Of a stretch of DNA of 11,772 bases, positions 6,814 through 11,772 are shown piece by piece (positions within the stretch are counted from its first letter, which is position 1; each line of letters begins with the position of its first letter). Origin of the DNA: Promethearchaeota archaeon (GTDB lineage: Archaea > Asgardarchaeota > Lokiarchaeia > Sigyniarchaeales > SOKP01). The stretch is from positions 1-11,772 of the forward strand of contig JAGXNU010000042.1 in assembly GCA_019894815.1 (NCBI GenBank), read 5' to 3'. Under the pieces are notes generated by a model. It did no database searches, was not told the DNA's origin, and saw nothing but the letters and a program-made list of their open reading frames with translations. The position numbers were made by a program, and so were the translations under genes.

Positions 6814-6830
6814 TTAATTAGACTAATTAA
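6814..6830. promoter_or_regulatory. 17-bp perfect palindrome, candidate operator
   Basis: TTAATTAGACTAATTAA is a perfect palindrome with 8-base arms around a central A. Its core TTAGACTAA is the same nine bases found just after the TATA box in both copies of the 62-nt element. It is centred 46 bases upstream of the dyad in the second copy and about 32 bases before the TATA box of the SNF2 promoter. It may be the strongest site of a dimeric regulator. A role as a hairpin at the end of the permease transcript is possible but no T-run follows. Confidence 0.5.
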
Positions 6831-6847
6831 TCTATGAAAAAAAGCAG

Positions 6848-6909
6848 CTGAAATATATAAATTTTAGACTAATTTTACATTAAATACATTGAGTACAAAA
6901 AAAGATAAT
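6848..6909 (+). repeat. 62-nt promoter element, copy 2 (SNF2 gene promoter)
   Basis: Second copy of the element at 4939-5000, 56 of 62 identical, same strand. TATATAA (6854-6860) is a good archaeal TATA box; the dyad TTAGACTAA follows at 6864-6872. Transcription from about 6885 would give a leader of about 50 bases before the ATG at 6937. This makes it very likely the promoter of the SNF2-SWIM operon. Confidence 0.8.
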
Positions 6910-6936
6910 TTTTACGATTTGGAGCTCTAGTAACAC

Positions 6937-9900
6937 ATGAAATTTGATAATAAACTAGAATTAATTTTTATCCCCTCATCTTATTGGAATGAGCCCTTAA
7001 GTGGATTTAAATTAAGTTCTAAAGGAGCAGATTTACCTCCAGATTCCAACTTTTTTATTTTGTGGATTCCTTCAAATGATTCAGAAGAGGTCCTTTCGAA
7101 GCAAATAAAAGAAATTTTTCCAAGCATACCTGTTGAAAAACTTCTCAGTTGTAAAATCAACTTCGCAATTCCTCCCTTGATAACCACAGATGATTCTAAA
7201 CAAAAAATTTCACCAAATTATTATGAAATATCCTCATGCATTGGAAAGATCATTCCTATTGGTCCTGCTATAAAATTGCTTTTCCAAATGGAAATTATAG
7301 ATAATAAAGATCGGGGGATAAAACATTATAGCAATTCAATTAAGACATGGTCTTTTTTAACAAAATTAGTGTTCGAATTGTTGAATAAAGGGCAGTTTAT
7401 TCCTATTTTAGAACCCAGTAAAAATAATGAATATAATAGTAGATGGAATTTATTATTAAAATCTCAAAATGATAAAGATCGATTTCAAACAATAATGAAA
7501 AGATCTTCTTGGTCCGCTTTTTGTATTCCCATCAATTTCATTCAATTTAATGGTACTCATAAAACTAATGGATTATGGCATCCATCCTATCTATTTTCCT
7601 TCTTTATGGATGCAATTGGAGATTATTTTATAAGATCTACATTAAATAAAATGAATTTCAATACTTTTAACGAATTTTACAGTAAAGATCTAAAAAAAGA
7701 AAGAAGTCCAGGTTATAGGGCAGGTTGGGACTATAAATTTCTTAAATCCCTTATCATGAAGGATTCGAATTTTAAAATACAATCATTTCATGAAACTGTT
7801 CTACCAATTTTGATTAAAAATTGGACTCATTCTGCCAGAGGATTTACATTAAAACAGGGTTTTATATTCAATTTAGAATTAAAATATCCAAAAACGCCAA
7901 AAAGTGATTGGTCGTTAATTTTTTACCTGTCATTTCAAGATGGAACACAAAATATCCCTTTACACGAATTATGGGAAGATAATAATCAAAAGAAACTAAA
8001 CCATCTAAAAATCATCAAAAATAAAGGTGAATTTTTAGAGATAATTTTAAGAGCTTTTGGTATAGCTTCAAAAATATTCCCCCCTATAAAAAAAGCTTTA
8101 CTAGAAAACATTCAAGATGAAATTTCACTTATATCATCAGAAGTCATTGATTTCCTAAAATATCCAAAAGATATACTAATCCAAAGTGGATTTAATGTCA
8201 TTCTCCCGGAAGTTTTCAGAAGAAATGGAAAACAAAGGTTATCAGCTAAATTAATTATTCGTTCAAAGAGTAGTACTAAGACAAAAGAAGGAATTTTCCA
8301 AAATTTGCCTTCAATTTTCGATGTTCAATCAATGCTTGATTTCAAATGGGAGGCAACAATTGAAGGAAAACAAATTTCGGATGAAAAATTTAATAATTTA
8401 ATCAAATCAGGAGATCCTTTAATAAATTTAGAGGGAAAATGGATCTTAGTAGACCAACAATCAATTACTGATTTTAGACAATCGAAAATCTCTGATTTTG
8501 AAAATTACATGGATGTTCTTAAAGTGGCTTTACTCGGGAAGATACAGTTACAAGAAAACAGTACTGAATACGATGTAATTATCGAAGGCGATTTCAGTGA
8601 AATAATCAGTAAATTACAATCAGTAGATTCCTTTGAAGATATTCCCTGTCCTTCAACATTTAATGGTATATTAAGAAAGTATCAACAAGAAGCTCTAACA
8701 TGGATGGGCAACATGACAAAATTTAATTTTGGATTATGCTTAGCGGATGATATGGGTCTTGGAAAAACAATTCAGATTATCGCATTTTTATGCTATCTTA
8801 AAAAACATTATCCTGAAAAGCCAGGAAGCATAATCATTGTATGTCCGACATCAATTTTATTTAATTGGCATCGAGAAATCAAGAAATTTGCTCCCGATTT
8901 AGATGTAATGCTCCATTATGGGCCATCTCGTATTAAAGACGCATCAGGTATTCCAGAGATTCTTGAACCACACAAAATTATCCTTACATCTTATGGAACT
9001 ATTAGAAATGATATTGATTTATTAGAATCAATTAATTTTAGTGGAATCATCATTGACGAGAGTCAAAATATAAAAAATCATTCGTCACAACAGACGAAAG
9101 CTATAAATAAGCTCAGAGGACAATTTAAAATCTGTTTGAGTGGTACTCCAATTCAGAATCGTTTGCTAGAATTATGGTCACTTTTTAATTTCTTAAATCT
9201 TGGTCTTTTAGGGAAGAGAAGAGAGTTTCAAAATAAGTATGTCATCCCAATTGAACGTTTTCAAAATCAAGATGTAATTGAGGAATTAAAATTAATCATT
9301 GCTCCTTTCATCTTGCGGCGTGTGAAATCTGATAAAACTGTTATTAAGGATCTACCGGATAAAAACGAAATGAAAATTATCATCGATTTAACCGAAACGC
9401 AAGTTAAATTATATAAAGATCTTGTAGAAAATACTTTGAAAGAAATTAATGATATATCTTCAGATAAGAGAAAGAAAAAGGGAGTAATCTTAGGTCTATT
9501 AGTAAAACTAAAACAGATTTGTAATCATCCTTTTCAATACTTGAAACTTGATATAGATTCATTAGAATTAGATAATAATTTACAGGAATTCATAGCTAAA
9601 TCACAAAAGCTAGAAAGATTGATTGAAATGACTGATGAGGTTCTTTCAAATGGAGAAAAAATCTTAATATTTACTCAATTCACGCAAATGGGGGATATAT
9701 TACAAAAAGTTCTTGAAAAGAATTACAATTTTAAAATACTTTACTTCCATGGTGGGGTACCAGAAAACAAGAGAAGGGAAATTGTTGATCAATTCCAATC
9801 AAGTGATTTAGAAAGTCCTCCAATTTTAATTTTATCCTTAAGAGCTGGAGGAACAGGTCTAAATCTTACTCAAGGAACAACTGTTATACATATCGACAGG

Positions 9901-10134
9901 TGGTGGAATCCAGCAGTAGAAGACCAAGCAACAGATAGAGCTTATCGAATTGGTCAAAAATCAGTAGTAAACGTATATAAATTTATTGCAAAAGGAACAA
10001 TCGAAGAAAAAATCGACGATCTATTGGAAGAAAAACGTGAATTAGCTGATAAGATCGTAGCATCTACAGGAGAATCTTGGATTTCAGATTTAAATGATGA
10101 TAAATTGAAGAACTTGCTAAATTTAAGTAATTGA
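6937..10134 (+). CDS. SNF2-family DEAD/DEAH-box ATPase (bacterial-type, with N-terminal SNF2-associated region)
   Basis: A 1065-residue SNF2 ATPase, a motor that moves along double-stranded DNA to remodel protein-DNA complexes. The first 540 residues form the N-terminal region seen in bacterial SNF2 proteins (SNF2-associated, DUF3670-like). The ATPase core follows: LRKYQQEA (579-586), Walker A DMGLGKT (605-611, Lys610), DESQ box (707-710), SGTPIQN (735-741), LKQICNHP (858-865), ILIFTQF (909-915), FHGG (937-940), GGTGLNL (971-977) and DRAYRIGQ (1000-1007, arginine finger region). All motifs for ATP hydrolysis are intact; DESQ in place of DEAH is a known variation. I see no chromodomain, bromodomain or nuclease. 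The ATG at 6937 sits about 50 bases after the predicted start of transcription. The next gene encodes a SWIM zinc-finger protein, a common partner of this SNF2 type in bacteria. The true substrate is unknown. Confidence 0.92.
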   Translation: MKFDNKLELIFIPSSYWNEPLSGFKLSSKGADLPPDSNFFILWIPSNDSEEVLSKQIKEIFPSIPVEKLLSCKINFAIPPLITTDDSKQKISPNYYEISSCIGKIIPIGPAIKLLFQMEIIDNKDRGIKHYSNSIKTWSFLTKLVFELLNKGQFIPILEPSKNNEYNSRWNLLLKSQNDKDRFQTIMKRSSWSAFCIPINFIQFNGTHKTNGLWHPSYLFSFFMDAIGDYFIRSTLNKMNFNTFNEFYSKDLKKERSPGYRAGWDYKFLKSLIMKDSNFKIQSFHETVLPILIKNWTHSARGFTLKQGFIFNLELKYPKTPKSDWSLIFYLSFQDGTQNIPLHELWEDNNQKKLNHLKIIKNKGEFLEIILRAFGIASKIFPPIKKALLENIQDEISLISSEVIDFLKYPKDILIQSGFNVILPEVFRRNGKQRLSAKLIIRSKSSTKTKEGIFQNLPSIFDVQSMLDFKWEATIEGKQISDEKFNNLIKSGDPLINLEGKWILVDQQSITDFRQSKISDFENYMDVLKVALLGKIQLQENSTEYDVIIEGDFSEIISKLQSVDSFEDIPCPSTFNGILRKYQQEALTWMGNMTKFNFGLCLADDMGLGKTIQIIAFLCYLKKHYPEKPGSIIIVCPTSILFNWHREIKKFAPDLDVMLHYGPSRIKDASGIPEILEPHKIILTSYGTIRNDIDLLESINFSGIIIDESQNIKNHSSQQTKAINKLRGQFKICLSGTPIQNRLLELWSLFNFLNLGLLGKRREFQNKYVIPIERFQNQDVIEELKLIIAPFILRRVKSDKTVIKDLPDKNEMKIIIDLTETQVKLYKDLVENTLKEINDISSDKRKKKGVILGLLVKLKQICNHPFQYLKLDIDSLELDNNLQEFIAKSQKLERLIEMTDEVLSNGEKILIFTQFTQMGDILQKVLEKNYNFKILYFHGGVPENKRREIVDQFQSSDLESPPILILSLRAGGTGLNLTQGTTVIHIDRWWNPAVEDQATDRAYRIGQKSVVNVYKFIAKGTIEEKIDDLLEEKRELADKIVASTGESWISDLNDDKLKNLLNLSN

Positions 10135-10136
10135 AA

Positions 10137-10145
10137 AAAGGAGTG
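10137..10145 (+). promoter_or_regulatory. Ribosome-binding site of the SWIM gene
   Basis: AAAGGAGTG overlaps and follows the SNF2 stop and lies nine bases before ATG 10155. It decides in favour of this ATG over the in-frame TTG at 10131 and the GTG at 10143, which lies in the motif itself. Confidence 0.6.
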
Positions 10146-10154
10146 TTAAAAAAA

Positions 10155-11078
10155 ATGGATAGAAAAAAATATTTCATGGATAATAGGAGACTCAAGAAAA
10201 AAGATCCACCTCAAAGAAAAACTGAATATGAAAAACAAAAAACCCGCGAAGAAGTAGAGGAAATTAAAAAAAACTTAATTAATTATGCAAAAACACCCTG
10301 GGGCAAAGAATGGATAATCTCAAACTTGAAAATTGGGCGTCCATTCAGAATGCAAAGAGGAATTGAGTATGCTAAAGATGAAGAACGCATTGATAATCTC
10401 TCAATTAGTGCTGGTCAGATATTTGCAACCGTACAAGGCACTGCTCCCACACCATATCGCGTAAAAATAAATTTTGAACTTATTCCTGATGAAGGATGGG
10501 AAAAAATAATTAATAATTTATCTACGCGATTGCCTAACCTCATAGAATTATTGGAAGGTTCCCTACCTCAAAATATCATTACCATTTTTGAAAACAATGG
10601 ATATTCCCTATTTCCAGATGCATCTAAAGGTTTAGATTCAACCTGTTCTTGTCCTGATAAAGCAATTCCATGCAAGCATATCGCTGCTATAATTTTATAT
10701 CTTACTCGTGTCTTAGATTATAATCCATTTTTATTGTTAGAACTACGAGGAAAGTCTAAAGAAGAAATTTTTGACGATCTTAGTTTATCACGTTCAATGG
10801 AAAGCGAAAATGTGTCCAAAAAAGCCTCTAACGTAAATAATATTAAATTTAAATTTAATGTCCCTAAAATTTCTATCCAAGAATTAGCTGAACAATATCC
10901 AGATATTGATGAGGTGCCTATTGGATTTAGTATTAAAAAGCCTGGAAAAATCATAGAAACTTTAGAGAATTTAGGAATTCCTCAAACTATTGAAAATAAA
11001 GCTTTTGAGATCGTTTTGAGAGCAATTTATCGTAAAATTACATCAAAAATACATGAGATATCTTTAGAACTAAGTTAG
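10155..11078 (+). CDS. SWIM zinc-finger protein, partner of SNF2 ATPase
   Basis: A 307-residue protein with a SWIM zinc finger of the C-x-C-x(n)-C-x-H type. From the chosen start the ligands are Cys164, Cys166, Cys173 and His175, in a segment reading CSCPDKAIPCKH. SWIM fingers bind DNA or protein, and this architecture is encoded next to SNF2 ATPases in many bacteria. It may target or load the SNF2 motor (inference). The N-terminus (1-45) is highly charged and rich in Lys, Arg and Glu, followed by a helical stretch and a TPWGKEWI segment near 46-53 that resembles the start of these SWIM proteins. The C-terminal third (about 215-307) is helical and not recognised. The start at 10155 is 20 bases after the SNF2 stop and is supported by GGAG; a TTG at 10131 would add eight lysine-rich residues and overlap the SNF2 stop. 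Confidence 0.82.
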   Translation: MDRKKYFMDNRRLKKKDPPQRKTEYEKQKTREEVEEIKKNLINYAKTPWGKEWIISNLKIGRPFRMQRGIEYAKDEERIDNLSISAGQIFATVQGTAPTPYRVKINFELIPDEGWEKIINNLSTRLPNLIELLEGSLPQNIITIFENNGYSLFPDASKGLDSTCSCPDKAIPCKHIAAIILYLTRVLDYNPFLLLELRGKSKEEIFDDLSLSRSMESENVSKKASNVNNIKFKFNVPKISIQELAEQYPDIDEVPIGFSIKKPGKIIETLENLGIPQTIENKAFEIVLRAIYRKITSKIHEISLELS

Positions 11079-11156
11079 TGAAAAGAAAATATTTTTAAAA
11101 TTTGTTTTAACATAATATCTATATATATCTATTTATAAATATCAAAAAATCACAGC

Positions 11157-11176
11157 TAAAAGCTAGTAAGCTTTTA
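11157..11176. terminator. Hairpin between convergent SWIM and longin-like genes
   Basis: TAAAAGCT and AGCTTTTA form a perfect 8-base stem with an AGTA loop. It lies 78 bases after the SWIM stop and 16 bases after the longin-like gene's stop on the other strand. The symmetrical stem gives a short T-run on either strand, so it could end both transcripts. Confidence 0.5.
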
Positions 11177-11192
11177 TTATTTAATTGATGAA

Positions 11193-11639
11193 TTAAAGAA
11201 TTAAAGAGACAAATTTTTCATCCAGCGTTTTAATATTAATACTCAATATTTTACTTAGGGACTTGCGAAAATCTTGAAATTGGCTAAAGTCATTTCCATT
11301 ATATTTGGCTTTAAATTTTTTCATTATTTTTTTTAATAAAGGTAAAACTCGTTTCTTTATGTATTTATCCACGTTTTTCTCGTTGTTGTCTATTACTATA
11401 TATGCAATGAATGGTTTTAATGTCTTATGATCAGGGATCCACTCTTTTCTAAAGACGACCGTGAATCTATTGCTTTGGAAATACTCTATTGGAGAGATCG
11501 TGATTTCAGCGAAGCTCAGTATGCTAGATAATAATCCAGAATTCAATACTAAATTTACATTCTCTTTCCTAGTTTCTTTATGAGATTCAAAAATGATTGG
11601 AATTCCACAGGAAATGATTCCTACTTCTCGGATTATCAT
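11193..11639 (-). CDS. Longin-domain-like small protein (Asgard type)
   Basis: A 148-residue protein whose pattern fits a longin fold. Two short strands with a turn (REVGIISCGIPIIFES, 4-19) are followed by a helix (about 29-45, with SGLLSSILSFA), two to three strands (50-66 and 76-84) and two C-terminal helices (86-110 and 117-133, with FSQFQDFRKSLSKIL). The order beta-beta-alpha-beta-beta-beta-alpha-alpha is that of longin domains. In eukaryotes these act with small GTPases and in vesicle trafficking; Asgard archaea have many stand-alone longin and roadblock proteins. No signal peptide or membrane segment is present, so it is cytosolic. The ATG lies about 52 bases after a TATA box (11691-11700). 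The assignment rests on secondary-structure pattern and remembered Asgard relatives, not on strict motifs. A roadblock/LC7-like protein is the main alternative. Confidence 0.55.
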   Translation of the reverse strand: MIIREVGIISCGIPIIFESHKETRKENVNLVLNSGLLSSILSFAEITISPIEYFQSNRFTVVFRKEWIPDHKTLKPFIAYIVIDNNEKNVDKYIKKRVLPLLKKIMKKFKAKYNGNDFSQFQDFRKSLSKILSINIKTLDEKFVSLIL

Positions 11640-11690
11640 TATAATTGATGAGTATTTTAGATATAATACAAGAATCGACTAAAAATCCAC

Positions 11691-11700
11691 CTATTTATAT
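11691..11700 (-). promoter_or_regulatory. TATA box of the longin-like gene
   Basis: On the minus strand ATATAAATAG is a good match to the archaeal TATA box. It lies 52 bases before the ATG, predicting a start of transcription near 11667 and a leader of about 28 bases. Confidence 0.5.
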
Positions 11701-11721
11701 AATTGCAAAATGTTGTTAAAA

Positions 11722-11736
11722 CGTATTAATAATACG
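11722..11736. promoter_or_regulatory. 15-bp perfect palindrome upstream of the longin-like promoter
   Basis: CGTATTA and TAATACG are perfect 7-base arms around a single A. The palindrome is about 22 bases upstream of the TATA box of the longin-like gene, where an activator would bind. It may equally belong to a gene beyond the window's end. Confidence 0.35.
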
Positions 11737-11772
11737 ACAAAAATCACTTTTGTTTCATCTAATTTTTAAAAT

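Noticed and set aside
6981..7187. 68-residue open frame on the minus strand
   Set aside because: It lies opposite the SNF2 N-terminal region with no family features.
10131..10133. TTG as start of the SWIM protein
   Set aside because: It overlaps the SNF2 stop and precedes GGAG, which is well placed for ATG 10155.
10718..10954. 78-residue open frame on the minus strand
   Set aside because: It lies opposite the SWIM gene and shows no domain or start signal.
11100..11150. AT-rich stretch with TATATATAT as a possible origin or promoter
   Set aside because: It sits between convergent genes, has no repeated origin boxes and is explained by low-complexity AT sequence.
1..11772. CRISPR arrays, tRNA/rRNA genes, transposases or integrase sites
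   Set aside because: None seen: no regularly spaced repeats, no cloverleaf-like segments and no transposase motifs. The only long repeat is the two-copy promoter element.

Overview
The window is AT-rich (roughly 70% A+T by eye), tightly packed and reads as archaeal. Upstream of several genes there are TATA-like boxes instead of bacterial -35/-10 pairs. Ribosome-binding sites of the GGTGA/GGAGTG type support two starts, and T-runs follow some genes. The last gene encodes a small longin-like protein of the kind abundant in Asgard archaea (Lokiarchaeia/Promethearchaeota relatives). I infer an Asgard archaeon. The taxon cannot be proved from this window, because there is no rRNA or ribosomal protein.

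Layout. Positions 2-2983 (+) hold a tight operon: the C-terminal part of a family-2 glycosyltransferase, a PIG-L deacetylase closely resembling BshB1, and a BshC-family protein. In bacteria BshB and BshC are the last two enzymes of bacillithiol synthesis. Positions 2994-4810 (-) hold a metal-dependent amidohydrolase and, upstream of it, a NUDT19-like NUDIX hydrolase whose Nudix box is split by an insertion. Positions 4811-5179 are intergenic and hold promoter elements, a candidate 16-codon ORF and a T-run. Positions 5180-6800 (+) encode an ABC-2 type transporter (ATPase and permease, overlapping). Positions 6937-11078 (+) encode a large SNF2-family ATPase and a SWIM zinc-finger protein. Positions 11193-11639 (-) encode the longin-like protein, convergent with the SWIM gene across a hairpin.

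Most interesting points. (1) A glycosyltransferase-BshB-BshC cluster suggests an archaeal route to a bacillithiol-like cysteinyl glucosamine compound; the BshC homologue also carries a six-cysteine cluster. (2) A 62-nt promoter element is present twice (56/62 identical) as direct repeats: one upstream of the ABC genes, the other directly upstream of the SNF2 gene. Both copies contain the dyad TTAGACTAA just after the TATA box, and a third copy lies in a 17-bp perfect palindrome. The element probably ties the transporter region and the SNF2-SWIM pair to one regulator. In both places an ATG lies exactly 89 nt from the start of the element. At the first copy that ATG opens only a 16-codon ORF followed by a T-run, which suggests a small leader gene or attenuator.
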